Shown here piece by piece: positions 1 through 7,982 of a stretch of 32,352 nt of DNA; within the stretch, counting starts at the first letter, position 1, and each line of letters begins with the position of its first letter. The DNA comes from Rhodospirillales bacterium (GTDB lineage Bacteria > Pseudomonadota > Alphaproteobacteria > Rhodospirillales > Casp-alpha2). The notes under the pieces are model-generated. The model did no database searches. It was not told the origin of the DNA and was given only the letters and a program-made list of their open reading frames with translations. Both the position numbers and the translations under genes were made by a program. The stretch lies in assembly GCA_021775095.1 (NCBI GenBank), contig JAJFII010000080.1:1-32352 (forward strand), written 5' to 3'.

Positions 1-1559
1 TCTCTGGAGAAGTGACACCGGCACCAAAGGCCCTGGTAGCACCTCATGCAGGATTTGTCTATTCGGGGCCAATTGCCGCAAGCGCTTATGCCACGCTTAA
101 AGCCTCCCATAATCGAATAAATCGTGTTGTTTTGTTGGGTCCGTGCCATCGGGTCGCGGTCAAAGGGATGGCCCTAAGCAGCGCAAATGCTTTCGAAACG
201 CCCCTAGGTGAAATTGAAATCGACCAAGAGGCCTACGCCAAAATCGCCCTGTTGCCGCAGGTTCAGGTATTTGATGCGACGCACGAACGTGAACACAGTC
301 TGGAAGTCCAATTACCTTTTCTTCAGGTATCCCTTGACCAATTTAAGCTGGTCCCGGTGGTCGTTGGCGAAACGACCCCCGAAGACGTGGCGGAAGTGAT
401 CGAACTGCTGTGGGGTGGTGACGAAACATTGATCGTTGTCAGCTCTGATCTGAGCCATTATTTGGACTATGAAAGTGCGCGGGTGCTGGATTTGCGAACC
501 CGCGTCGCCATTGAAAACTTAGATGCAGACTCCATCGAAAATAACGGTGCTTGTGGTCGGTTTCCCCTGGCCGGTTTGTTGCATGTGGCAAAAAACCGCA
601 GGATGACAGTAAAAACGCTGGATATGCGGAACTCCGGCGATACCGCCGGACCCAGGAACCGAGTTGTTGGATATGGGTCCTGGATCCTGTCTGAAGCTGC
701 AACGCCGCAATCCACCGCCGGCGCTCCGGTCCGCCCAAGGCGTACTTCTAAAATCACCCTAACGCCGGTCAGCAAGCGCGCTTCGCCGTCAAAGACAGAA
801 AAAGACGCAGAAACAAATGTAAAGAAACGGCCCGCTATTTCTATTAAATTGCAACCCGTTACAAATAAATTACCCCCCCCTCTTGCGCCGCAAGATCAGG
901 AAACGGCACCCGGCCCAACAGAACAAGTGGCTCGCCAATCGGCCATGACACGACCTGTTACAGACGTTGATTTTGAGCACGAAACCCGGCAGCTCCTGGC
1001 GGAGTATGGGACGAACCTGATTCTCTTAAGCGCCCTATCCATTGATTTTGGCCTGTCCAACGATAAGCCATTTCCGGTCAATCTGGAGGATCATCCGCAG
1101 GTGTTGAGGGCGAACGGGGCCAGCTTTGTAACTTTGACGAAAAATGGCGAATTACGGGGCTGCATTGGCTCTCCTCAGGCTTATCGGCCGCTGGTTGTTG
1201 ACGTCGCAGAAAACGCCTTTCGGGCGGCCTTTGAAGATTCCCGATTTGCAAAATTACAAGCCGACGAACGCGATCAAATTGACATTTCGGTCTCCCTGTT
1301 AAGCGAGCAGACACCCATCACTTTTGCCTCGGAAGATGAACTGGTAACCCAACTTCGCGCAGGAACCGATGGGTTAGTCATTGAGGACGGTCAAATGCGC
1401 GCCCTATTTTTGCCCTCCGTCTGGAACCAATTACCGCGTCGCGAAGACTTTTTAAGGCGGCTTAAGGTCAAAGCAGGTATGCCCCCCAATTACTGGTCCG
1501 ACCGGGTCCGTGCCTGGCGGTTTATTGCCGCAGAAACAAAGGCCTTTGAACACCCCTAA
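1..1559 (+). CDS. MEMO-AMMECR1 fusion protein (AmmeMemoRadiSam system B+A), 5' partial
   Basis: The reading frame is open to the left edge, so the N terminus lies outside the window; a GTG at 12 is only the first possible start inside it. Numbering from that GTG, residues 1-230 match the MEMO family (APHAG at 10-14, EHSLEVQLPF with His95, SSDLSHY at 144-150). Residues about 320-515 match AMMECR1, with the signature LRGCIGS around Cys384. They are joined by a roughly 90-residue Lys/Pro/Thr-rich linker that carries two similar short motifs (SKITLTPVSKR and ISIKLQPVTNK). MEMO resembles extradiol dioxygenases. The bacterial role of the MEMO/AMMECR1/radical-SAM trio is not settled. The radical SAM partner (AmrS) is not in this window and could lie upstream. 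Usual MEMO proteins begin about 35-40 residues before the APHAG motif, so only a little of the gene is missing. Family assignment is confident; function is open. Confidence 0.9.
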   Translation, partial: SGEVTPAPKALVAPHAGFVYSGPIAASAYATLKASHNRINRVVLLGPCHRVAVKGMALSSANAFETPLGEIEIDQEAYAKIALLPQVQVFDATHEREHSLEVQLPFLQVSLDQFKLVPVVVGETTPEDVAEVIELLWGGDETLIVVSSDLSHYLDYESARVLDLRTRVAIENLDADSIENNGACGRFPLAGLLHVAKNRRMTVKTLDMRNSGDTAGPRNRVVGYGSWILSEAATPQSTAGAPVRPRRTSKITLTPVSKRASPSKTEKDAETNVKKRPAISIKLQPVTNKLPPPLAPQDQETAPGPTEQVARQSAMTRPVTDVDFEHETRQLLAEYGTNLILLSALSIDFGLSNDKPFPVNLEDHPQVLRANGASFVTLTKNGELRGCIGSPQAYRPLVVDVAENAFRAAFEDSRFAKLQADERDQIDISVSLLSEQTPITFASEDELVTQLRAGTDGLVIEDGQMRALFLPSVWNQLPRREDFLRRLKVKAGMPPNYWSDRVRAWRFIAAETKAFEHP

Positions 1560-1571
1560 CGGGCTATTCTA

Positions 1572-1599
1572 TTGACAAGCCTGAGCGGGCGACGATGAT
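1572..1599 (+). promoter_or_regulatory. candidate sigma70-type promoter for cysQ
   Basis: A perfect -35 TTGACA lies at 1572-1577, with GATGAT (4 of 6 to TATAAT) at 1594-1599 after a 16-base spacer. It sits in the 89-base gap between the MEMO-AMMECR1 fusion and cysQ. The -10 is weak, so this is an inference from motif and position only. Confidence 0.35.
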
Positions 1600-1648
1600 C
1601 AGCCAAATCCCAAAATCGGGACGAATAATATCGTGAGGAGAAAGTCCG

Positions 1649-2437
1649 TTGCTGAATATTGGTCTTGGTTTTGTCAAACAGGTTTCTGATATCGCCAAAC
1701 GTGCCGGTGCAGAAATCATGAAGGTTTACGAAAGTGATTTTACCGTCGAAACCAAAAGTGACAAGTCGCCCGTCACTCGAGCAGATACCATCGCCGAAGC
1801 GATGATTTTACGGTCCATTCGCGAAGGGTTAACGGACCGCATGCCAATCGTCAGCGAAGAAGCGGCCTCCGACGGTCATGTTCCCGAGATATCAGGCAGC
1901 GCATTTTGGTTAATTGATCCGTTGGATGGTACCAAAGAATTCATAAATAAAAATGGCGAATTTACCGTCAATATTGCGCTCATTGAAAATGCCCAACCTG
2001 TTTTGGGTGTCGTATATGTCCCGGTGACCGGCACGCTCTATAGTGCGACGGCGGCGGGCGCCTTCGTCACCCGGGGCGACCAACCGAAACAGCAAATTTT
2101 TTGCTCGCAGCCGAGCGATGCGCCGATAACCGTGGTTGCCAGCCGCTCGCACCGTTCACCAGAAACCGACGAATATCTCAAGAAATTTAACGTTGGAAAG
2201 GAAATAAGCGCTGGCAGTTCGCTGAAATTTTGCCTTGTTGCCGATGGCTCGGCGGATTTATACCCGCGATTTGGACGAACAATGGAATGGGATACGGCGG
2301 CCGGCCATGCGGTACTGCGCTTTGCTGGCGGCAAGGTCATGAACCTCGATGGGACGAACCTGACTTACGGCAAACCAGACTTTGAAAATCCAAACTTTAT
2401 TGCATCCGGGCCAGGGATAGAATCAAACCGTGGGTAA
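1649..2437 (+). CDS. cysQ: 3'(2'),5'-bisphosphate nucleotidase CysQ
   Basis: This is an inositol-monophosphatase-fold phosphatase that hydrolyses 3'-phosphoadenosine 5'-phosphate to AMP and phosphate, removing the by-product of sulfate assimilation. The metal-binding signature DPLDGTKEF is at residues 90-98, followed by the CysQ-typical run through GEFTVNIALI. The second acidic motif, EWDTAAGHAVL, is near residue 213. Length (262 aa) fits the family. The TTG start at 1649 is chosen because GAGGAG at 1635-1640 is an excellent ribosome binding site 8 bases upstream and homologues begin near here. The stop overlaps the next gene by 8 bases, so the two are probably cotranscribed. Bacterial CysQ proteins usually carry one catalytic domain, as here. 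Confidence 0.93.
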   Translation: MLNIGLGFVKQVSDIAKRAGAEIMKVYESDFTVETKSDKSPVTRADTIAEAMILRSIREGLTDRMPIVSEEAASDGHVPEISGSAFWLIDPLDGTKEFINKNGEFTVNIALIENAQPVLGVVYVPVTGTLYSATAAGAFVTRGDQPKQQIFCSQPSDAPITVVASRSHRSPETDEYLKKFNVGKEISAGSSLKFCLVADGSADLYPRFGRTMEWDTAAGHAVLRFAGGKVMNLDGTNLTYGKPDFENPNFIASGPGIESNRG

Positions 2438-3431
2438 AATCCACCCCATCGGGGACGGGCGTCTGTTGTCGTCATCGCCCCAGGACATCAAAAAGGCGAG
2501 CATCTCTCTACGAAAAGGCGACCTTGTCGCCTTTCCCAGTGAAACAGTTTATGGGCTTGGCGCCGATGCGACCAATGATTTAGCGGTCGCAAAAATTTAT
2601 TCCGCGAAGGGGCGCCCGACATTTAATCCACTCATTGTTCATGTGGCTTCCGTCGAAATGGCCCAACGGTATGTGATTTTCGACGAGCGCGCCGACGCTT
2701 TGTGTCATCAGTTTTGCCCGGGCGCCCTATCGGTGGTCCTGCCACGGAAACCAGAAAGTCCGCTGTCGCTGTTAGTTAGCGCGGGATTGCAGAGTGTTGC
2801 CATACGCGTACCCAGCCACCCGGTCGCCCAACGGTTGTTAAGGGCATGTCAATTACCGATAGCAGCACCGAGTGCAAATCCTTCCGGCGCGGTCAGCCCC
2901 ACTAAACCGGCCCATGTGGTGAGCGGCTGGCCGGATCATGGACGCGTCGGCCCCGATTTCATCATCGACGGCGGCGCGTGCCCCATCGGCGTGGAATCCA
3001 CAGTCATCGATTTGACGACGACGACACCCGTTTTATTGCGCCCGGGCGGGCTGTCCCTTGAGGAACTGGAAAAACACCTCGGACCAATTACCAGGGCTTC
3101 TCCTAACAATACGGCTCCCAAATCACCCGGTATGCTGAGCCGCCATTATGCCCCCGAAACGCCGGTATTTTTGAACGCGACCCGTAGCCGGCCCGGCGGT
3201 TTGTATCTGGGGTTCGGATCCATCGATGAGCAACCGGCGTTTAACCTTAGCCCGGCTGGTGACCTATCGGAAGCCGCCGCCAACTTATTCGCCCTTCTGA
3301 GGCATATGGATTCCCTCAACGCAAAATCGATCTCCGTTGCACCCATCCCGGCGCGAGGTCTTGGTATGGCCATAAATGACCGCCTTGCAAGAGCCGCCGC
3401 CACGAACGACGGACAGAATTACCTTACTTAA
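2430..3431 (+). CDS. sua5: L-threonylcarbamoyladenylate synthase, Sua5 type
   Basis: The enzyme makes threonylcarbamoyl-AMP from threonine, bicarbonate and ATP, the first step of tRNA t6A37 modification; TsaB/D/E complete the pathway. The catalytic TsaC-like domain occupies roughly residues 15-205, with KGRPTFNPLIVHV from Lys60 and SANPSG further on. The conserved linker SPGMLSRHYAPETPV (from residue 232) and a C-terminal Sua5 domain follow. The 333-residue length marks it as the long Sua5 form rather than short TsaC. The GTG start at 2430 overlaps the cysQ stop by 8 bases, which implies translational coupling. The function is independent of CysQ as far as I know, so the pairing is probably only organisational. 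Confidence 0.93.
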   Translation: MGKIHPIGDGRLLSSSPQDIKKASISLRKGDLVAFPSETVYGLGADATNDLAVAKIYSAKGRPTFNPLIVHVASVEMAQRYVIFDERADALCHQFCPGALSVVLPRKPESPLSLLVSAGLQSVAIRVPSHPVAQRLLRACQLPIAAPSANPSGAVSPTKPAHVVSGWPDHGRVGPDFIIDGGACPIGVESTVIDLTTTTPVLLRPGGLSLEELEKHLGPITRASPNNTAPKSPGMLSRHYAPETPVFLNATRSRPGGLYLGFGSIDEQPAFNLSPAGDLSEAAANLFALLRHMDSLNAKSISVAPIPARGLGMAINDRLARAAATNDGQNYLT

Positions 3432-3577
3432 GACCTGATTACCGATTGTACGGACGACGGGTATGTGCCGACGATATCATTCATTTGGAAAGTCGATTAA
3501 GCGCGTGGTACGAATAAAATGGAGAAAATCCTGGGTTATCCGCTCGTACAGTTGGTCACACCGACTCCGCAGAATGG

Positions 3578-3694
3578 ATGCAAATAATGGGTCCCGAGCA
3601 AATCGTTTTAAGCCTCAACTGGTTTGCCATCGGCACAGGAATGCAGGTCAGCCTATCTTATGTTTTTGCCGATACGGACGGTTCCCATGAATAA
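3578..3694 (+). CDS. candidate small membrane protein (38 aa) overlapping the DUF1538 gene
   Basis: A short frame runs from ATG 3578 (or ATG 3587, giving 35 aa) to TAA 3692-3694. It encodes a stretch of about 24 uncharged, mostly hydrophobic residues (from QIVLSLNWF to YVFA) and a short acidic tail (DTDGSHE), i.e. a possible single transmembrane helix. Its stop overlaps the ATG of the first DUF1538 gene by 8 bases. That mirrors the overlapped style of the rest of the operon. No good ribosome binding site is visible, only a weak GGA before 3587, and I recognise no family. It could equally be noncoding leader or a chance frame. Confidence 0.25.
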   Translation: MQIMGPEQIVLSLNWFAIGTGMQVSLSYVFADTDGSHE

Positions 3695-4421
3695 AGAATT
3701 TACCGGCTTTTTAAAACTCCTCCTGGGTGCCCTGCGCGATTTGCTGCCAATTATTCTTGTGATCGGGTTTTTCCAGATTGTCGTTCTGCAGCAACCGTTC
3801 CCCAATATGGCGGCAATCCTGTCCGGACTGATTTGTGTGATTGTTGGTTTAGCCCTCTTTGTCCAGGGTTTAGAAATGGGTCTGTTCCCTATTGGCGAAA
3901 CCATGGCCATCGCCATGACCCGCAAGGGAAGTCTGGTCGGATTGTTGAGTTTCGCCTTCATGCTCGGATTTGGGACGACGGTTGCCGAACCGGCGCTGAT
4001 CGCCGTCGCTGCGGAGGCTGCCGAGATTGCTGGCCAGGCCGGTGCCATTGAAAATTCCGTCAGTGCCAAAGAATCCTATGCGTTCCGTTTAAGAATAACC
4101 GTTGCCCTGTCCGTTGGCGTCGCTTTGTTGGTCGGGGTTTTTCGGATACTTATGGGATGGCCCCTTCAATATTTTATCATTGGCGGATATCTTACGGTGG
4201 TCGCGACGACCCTGTTTGCGCCACCGGAAATAATCGGTATCGCCTATGATTCTGGTGGCGTTACCACGTCGACCATAACGGTGCCATTGGTAACCGCTTT
4301 GGGAGTCGGACTGGCGACGACAATTAAGGGCCGCAACCCTTTGCTTGACGGATTTGGCCTGATCGCCCTTGCCAGCCTGACACCCATTGTTTTTGTGTTG
4401 GTGTTTGGAATGATCGTATGA
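3687..4421 (+). CDS. DUF1538 family membrane protein (first of a pair)
   Basis: A 244-residue polytopic membrane protein with about six to seven hydrophobic helices. It carries two motifs shared with the next gene: [10 protein letters not shown] in the middle, and [19 protein letters not shown] followed by [15 protein letters not shown] near the C terminus. The family has no established biochemical function; the helix-breaking, Gly/Thr-rich motif resembles pore or substrate-binding segments of transporters, so a transport role is an inference. The ATG at 3687 (MNKEF) is preferred over the in-frame ATG at 3624 because the 21 residues between them are Arg/Cys-rich and unlike a family N terminus. 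The ribosome binding site is weak, which allows coupling to an upstream frame. The gene ends in ATGA, overlapping its paralogue by 4 bases. Confidence 0.88.
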   Translation: MNKEFTGFLKLLLGALRDLLPIILVIGFFQIVVLQQPFPNMAAILSGLICVIVGLALFVQGLEMGLFPIGETMAIAMTRKGSLVGLLSFAFMLGFGTTVAEPALIAVAAEAAEIAGQAGAIENSVSAKESYAFRLRITVALSVGVALLVGVFRILMGWPLQYFIIGGYLTVVATTLFAPPEIIGIAYDSGGVTTSTITVPLVTALGVGLATTIKGRNPLLDGFGLIALASLTPIVFVLVFGMIV

Positions 4422-5206
4422 CGGAATTCCTGGTTCATCTTGGCCAAGTCGTCTCTGATACCCTATTGGATGTTTTGCCCATTGCATTGATTCTCTTTTT
4501 CTTCCAGGCGCTGGTTATTCGCAAAAAACCGGCCAATCTGAAACGAATTTTGATCGGCTTTTTTTACGTACTCATTGGCTTGAGTCTGTTTCTTGTTGGC
4601 CTGCAAGAAGCGTTGTTCCCGATTGGCAAAACCATGGCAGAGATGCTCACAAACCCGACCTTCCTGGGGATTTCAAAAACCGCCCCGATCGAATGGCAGG
4701 ACTACATCTGGGTTTACGTATTTGCTGCCGCAATTGGTTTTGCGACAACCATAGCTGAACCCTCTTTGATCGCCGTGTCCCTAAAAGCTCAGGAGGTTTC
4801 GGGTGGCGCGTTGCGCGCCTTCGAGTTGCGCATCGCCGTCGCAATCGGCGTCGCTTTTGGCGTCAGTATCGGTGCCTATCGGATTGTCTCCGGGACTCCC
4901 CTGCCCTATTACATCATGGCCGGTTATGGCCTGGTCATCGTTCAAACATTTTTCGCCACAAAATCCATCATTCCACTGGCTTATGACACGGGCGGCGTAA
5001 CCACTTCAACGGTAACTGTTCCCGTCGTCGCCGCCCTCGGTCTGGGGCTGGCTTCCGCCATACCCGGGCGAAGCCCGCTGCTTGATGGATTTGGCCTGAT
5101 TGCGTTTGCAAGTGTCTTTCCAATTGTCTCTGTTTTGGGATACGACAGGCTCATTCACTGGTTAAGAGTTCGCAAGGAAAATACCCCTAAGGAGGAAATC
5201 ACATGA
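4418..5206 (+). CDS. DUF1538 family membrane protein (second of a pair)
   Basis: A 262-residue paralogue of the preceding protein. It has the same layout of hydrophobic helices and the same signature segments: [29 protein letters not shown] and [15 protein letters not shown]. The two probably form a heteromer, as expected for a pair that arose by duplication. It starts in the ATGA overlap with the first copy and ends in another ATGA overlap with the PII-like gene. A strong AAGGAGG sits inside its last codons and serves that next gene. A basic, charged C-terminal tail ([16 protein letters not shown]) probably faces the cytoplasm, where it could contact the soluble partners. Function unknown; a transporter is the best guess from topology and from the PII-like neighbour. 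Confidence 0.88.
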   Translation: MTEFLVHLGQVVSDTLLDVLPIALILFFFQALVIRKKPANLKRILIGFFYVLIGLSLFLVGLQEALFPIGKTMAEMLTNPTFLGISKTAPIEWQDYIWVYVFAAAIGFATTIAEPSLIAVSLKAQEVSGGALRAFELRIAVAIGVAFGVSIGAYRIVSGTPLPYYIMAGYGLVIVQTFFATKSIIPLAYDTGGVTTSTVTVPVVAALGLGLASAIPGRSPLLDGFGLIAFASVFPIVSVLGYDRLIHWLRVRKENTPKEEIT

Positions 5207-5553
5207 ATCTGAAGATGATCATGGCTTTTGTCGCCGATGACAAAACAGAAACCGTCATGGAAGCGGCACGTAACGCCGGCTGCACCGGGGCAACGGTAAT
5301 TACCAGCGTTCGGGGCGAGGGTCTGGTCCCTGAAAAAACCTTTTTGGGCCTCGACCTGTCGGCGCAACGCGATGTTTTATTGTTTCTGGTGGCAGCGCCA
5401 AAAGCCCGGGAAATTCTCGAAACCATTTCGCAAGCGGGACGGTTTGATGATGAGCCCGGAACCGGCATCGCCATCCAAATAAAAATCGAGGATGCGGTCG
5501 GACTGAAAACTCAGGAAGAAACGTTGATCCAGGAAATTGAGGAATCATTATGA
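5203..5553 (+). CDS. PII-like signalling protein
   Basis: A 116-residue protein that aligns by eye with GlnB/GlnK-type PII proteins over the ferredoxin-like fold: [10 protein letters not shown], then a helix (DKTETVMEAARNAGCTGATV), then RGEGL, then DVLLFLV. Two canonical features are missing. The T-loop is shortened and has no tyrosine at the uridylylation position, and the B-loop TGxxGDGK is replaced by a segment containing DEPGTG. It is therefore a degenerate PII-like protein, probably sensing something other than ATP/2-oxoglutarate or acting without covalent modification. It has the best ribosome binding site in the operon (AAGGAGG at 5189-5195, 7-base spacer), which suggests higher synthesis than the membrane partners. 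Classical PII proteins regulate the membrane channel AmtB by direct contact, and by analogy this one may gate the DUF1538 pair. Confidence 0.85.
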   Translation: MNLKMIMAFVADDKTETVMEAARNAGCTGATVITSVRGEGLVPEKTFLGLDLSAQRDVLLFLVAAPKAREILETISQAGRFDDEPGTGIAIQIKIEDAVGLKTQEETLIQEIEESL

Positions 5554-5963
5554 GCGAAAAAATTCACACCACTGTTGCTGAAATCATGAGTACCGAAGTC
5601 ATTTCCATTGATGCGACAGCCACAGTGCGCGAGGCAACTGAGTTAATGCGCGTAAACCGGACAAGCTCGGTTGTCGTAAACCGGCGGAATGAGGCCGACG
5701 AATTTGGATTAATCGTTGTTTCAGATATTGCCGGCAAGGTTCTCGCTCAAAACTTGTCGCCGGATCGGGTAAACGTATACGAGATCATGTCCAAGCCGGT
5801 TTTGTCGGTGCCCGCTGAAATGAACATTGTTTATGCGGTCCGGATGTTGTCGCAATTTGGATTGAGCCGAGCCCTGGTGATTGATCACGACCGAAATCCT
5901 TTGGGGCTTGTGACGTTACGCGATATGGTTTTGCGTAACATCGGCGACCATGACAACTCCTAA
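5550..5963 (+). CDS. CBS-pair domain protein
   Basis: A 137-residue protein that is essentially one Bateman module. CBS1 covers about residues 8-65 (VAEIMSTEVISIDATATVREATELM, then GLIVVSDIAGKVL) and CBS2 about 74-132 (VYEIMSKPVLSVPAEMNIVYAVRML, then GLVTLRDMV). CBS pairs bind adenine nucleotides and transmit energy status to attached or partner proteins. There is no other domain, so it must act in trans. It starts within the ATGA overlap with the PII-like gene and is the last gene of the operon. The context suggests a second nucleotide sensor for the same membrane complex. No terminator is evident in the following 128-base gap. Confidence 0.9.
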   Translation: MSEKIHTTVAEIMSTEVISIDATATVREATELMRVNRTSSVVVNRRNEADEFGLIVVSDIAGKVLAQNLSPDRVNVYEIMSKPVLSVPAEMNIVYAVRMLSQFGLSRALVIDHDRNPLGLVTLRDMVLRNIGDHDNS

Positions 5964-6091
5964 AGGCCGCAGGTCTTTGGTGCCATCCGCCCAAATCCTG
6001 TGGCCAGGCGCATAACGTCAATTGCGCTATTGTATCGTCCGCTGCAGTCGTTTTAATTTGCGCCAGTCCTAACCAGAAAGAAATTCTCAAA

Positions 6092-7504
6092 ATGCCAGAT
6101 TCACAATTAGGCCTTCAGGCCATTCGCGACGTCCTCGGCGCGGACGGATACATTGATAGCCAACCTGATATTGAAAAATACCAGGTGGAATGGCGAGGTC
6201 TATGGACCGGGCACTGCGATTTGGTCGCAAAACCCAATTCAACGGATCAGGTTTCAAAAATTCTTGCTATTTGTCACGAGTTTGAAATTGCCGTTGTACC
6301 TCAAGGCGGAAACACCGGTCTTGTCGGGGGCGGTGTGCCGAATAGTGGCATTGTCCTGACCACGGAACGACTCAATAGGATTCGCGAGATTGATCCGGTA
6401 AACTTCACCATAACCTGTGACGCCGGGGTTGTCCTGGCGGATATCCAATCCAGTGCAGATCAGGTTGACCGATTATTTCCCTTGAGTTTAGGTGCCGAGG
6501 GCAGCTGTCAGATCGGCGGCAATCTGTCAACCAACGCCGGTGGCGTGCAGGTCCTTAAATATGGAAATGCCCGCGATCTTGTGTTGGGTTTGGAAGCCGT
6601 TTTGCCCGATGGCCGCCTATGGGACGGAATGCGTGGCCTGCGCAAGGACAACACCGGGTATGATCTCAAACACTTGTTTGTCGGTGCCGAAGGAACCCTG
6701 GGCGTAATCACCGGCGCGGTCTTGAAACTCTACCCAAAACCAAAGCAAGAAGAGACCTGTATCGTGGCCTTTGAATCGGTTGAAAAATGCATCGAATTAT
6801 TTACCCGAATGAATGCCCAGGCTGGTGATGCTCTGACCGCCTATGAAGCGATGAACGCCTTAGCCGTTGAGATGACAGTGAAACACGGCCAGGGCGTCCG
6901 CGCGCCCTTTGAACAGCAATATCCCTGGTACGCCCTGATGGAACTGACCAGCCCACGCCAGGGCAACGACTTGCGGGACGCTCTGGAACGGGTGCTGGAA
7001 GCGGCATTTGAAGACGGCACCGTACTCGATGGTGTTATCGCCGCAAGTGGCGCTCAGTCCGCCGATTTTTGGCGTATCCGTGAAATGATACCGGAATGTC
7101 AGGGGCCTGAAGGTGCCAGCATCAAAAACGACGTGTCGATTCCAATTTCAAAGGTCCCGGACTTTATTAATCAAACCCGCCAAGCCGTCGAAAAAGTCAT
7201 GCCCGGAATTCGGTTCGTTTCCTTCGGCCATATTGGTGACGGTAATTTCCACTATAATTTGACCCAACCAATTGGCTCGGACCGTGACACCTATCTGGCT
7301 CAATGGCATGACGTTACCGATCCGATCAATGAAATCGTTCACAAGCTAAACGGCAGTTTTTCAGCTGAACATGGCATAGGGCAACTCAAACGTGACGAAT
7401 TGGTCCGCTATCGGTCCGGCGTTGAGATGGACCTTATGAGGCGCATAAAATCAGCGCTGGATCCCAAAGGTATTATGAACCCCGGCAAGATATTCAATCT
7501 GTGA
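6092..7504 (+). CDS. FAD-linked D-2-hydroxyacid dehydrogenase (GlcD / D-2-hydroxyglutarate dehydrogenase family)
   Basis: A soluble 470-residue flavoprotein that oxidises a D-2-hydroxyacid to the 2-oxoacid. The FAD-binding (PCMH-type) domain covers about residues 35-215 with PQGGNTGLVGG at 70-80 and the NLSTNAGGVQVLKYGN segment. The C-terminal FAD-oxidase domain carries the divalent-metal and substrate site GHIGDGNFH (His380, His387) and SAEHGIGQLKRDEL (Glu426, His427). The general arrangement fits D-2-hydroxyglutarate dehydrogenase and the D-lactate/glycolate dehydrogenase subunits; substrate cannot be fixed from sequence. It stands alone downstream of the CBS gene with its own AGAAAGAA-type ribosome binding site before ATG 6092. 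It is followed by a convergent gene, so it is probably monocistronic. Confidence 0.88.
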   Translation: MPDSQLGLQAIRDVLGADGYIDSQPDIEKYQVEWRGLWTGHCDLVAKPNSTDQVSKILAICHEFEIAVVPQGGNTGLVGGGVPNSGIVLTTERLNRIREIDPVNFTITCDAGVVLADIQSSADQVDRLFPLSLGAEGSCQIGGNLSTNAGGVQVLKYGNARDLVLGLEAVLPDGRLWDGMRGLRKDNTGYDLKHLFVGAEGTLGVITGAVLKLYPKPKQEETCIVAFESVEKCIELFTRMNAQAGDALTAYEAMNALAVEMTVKHGQGVRAPFEQQYPWYALMELTSPRQGNDLRDALERVLEAAFEDGTVLDGVIAASGAQSADFWRIREMIPECQGPEGASIKNDVSIPISKVPDFINQTRQAVEKVMPGIRFVSFGHIGDGNFHYNLTQPIGSDRDTYLAQWHDVTDPINEIVHKLNGSFSAEHGIGQLKRDELVRYRSGVEMDLMRRIKSALDPKGIMNPGKIFNL

Positions 7505-7535
7505 ATTCATGCATTTGCGGACTCTTGGGGGAACC

Positions 7536-7880
7536 CTAAGACTTAAACCTGGTTTTATCGGTGTCCTTAAAACCAACGGAAATTATCCCGCTTTGATCGA
7601 AAATTGGGCGTTTCATAAGGGCCGGGTATTGGGCCATTAACGCAACCGAACGGACGGCGTCAATCGTGTCCCTTTCGATTTCCGGTAAACCACGCCATGT
7701 TGTGCCACGCCGGTTCAACAAAGTTTCCCAACCGACGGCGTCGGCCCAATTTTTAATCGTTTTCTGATCAACACCCTCTTTGCGCAGATCTTTGAAGGTA
7801 TGGGCAATGCTTTCCGCCGTCAGCCATTTGACGGCTTTTCTGCACGTATCACAATTTTTCAAGCCATAGAGGGTCAACAT
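7536..7880 (-). CDS. ArsC/Spx/MgsR family thioredoxin-fold protein
   Basis: A 114-residue protein of the arsenate-reductase-like fold. The redox motif Cys10-Asp-Thr-Cys13 near the N terminus is the CxxC of the Spx/MgsR/YffB branch rather than the CX5R of true arsenate reductase. It is followed by NRRGTTWRGL and, near the end, KRPIFDQSG, both typical of the family. The ATG at 7880 is preferred over the longer in-frame GTG (7970). AAAGGA lies about 9 bases upstream, homologues begin at MLTLYGLKNC, and the longer form would only add residues encoded by a short tandem repeat. It is divergent from yaaA, a peroxide-stress gene, which fits a redox-stress role, but its true partner is unknown. Confidence 0.85.
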   Translation of the reverse strand: MLTLYGLKNCDTCRKAVKWLTAESIAHTFKDLRKEGVDQKTIKNWADAVGWETLLNRRGTTWRGLPEIERDTIDAVRSVALMAQYPALMKRPIFDQSGIISVGFKDTDKTRFKS

Positions 7881-7941
7881 CTTCAATGTTTCCTTTTGTT
7901 GGGAATTTTCGTGCATATGTAAGGCAGTGTTTGTATCCTCC

Positions 7942-7971
7942 ACCAACCCCGAAACCAACCCCGAAACCAAC
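7942..7971. repeat. 12-bp tandem repeat, 2.5 copies, between the divergent arsC-like and yaaA genes
   Basis: The unit ACCAACCCCGAA occurs at 7942-7953 and 7954-7965, with a partial third copy at 7966-7971. It lies 11 bases upstream of the yaaA start and inside the shared 102-base promoter region. It may be a replication-slippage product or a pair of operator half-sites. Confidence 0.8.
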
Positions 7972-7982
7972 GGAAAAACATA

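Noticed and set aside
3463-3690. 75-residue plus-strand frame upstream of the DUF1538 gene
   Set aside because: Arg/Cys/Ser-rich composition without any recognisable motif, and overlapped by a more protein-like hydrophobic frame; treated as noncoding.
7881-7970. N-terminal extension of the ArsC-like protein from GTG 7970
   Set aside because: The extra 30 residues are partly encoded by the tandem repeat and are not family-like; the ATG at 7880 has a good ribosome binding site.
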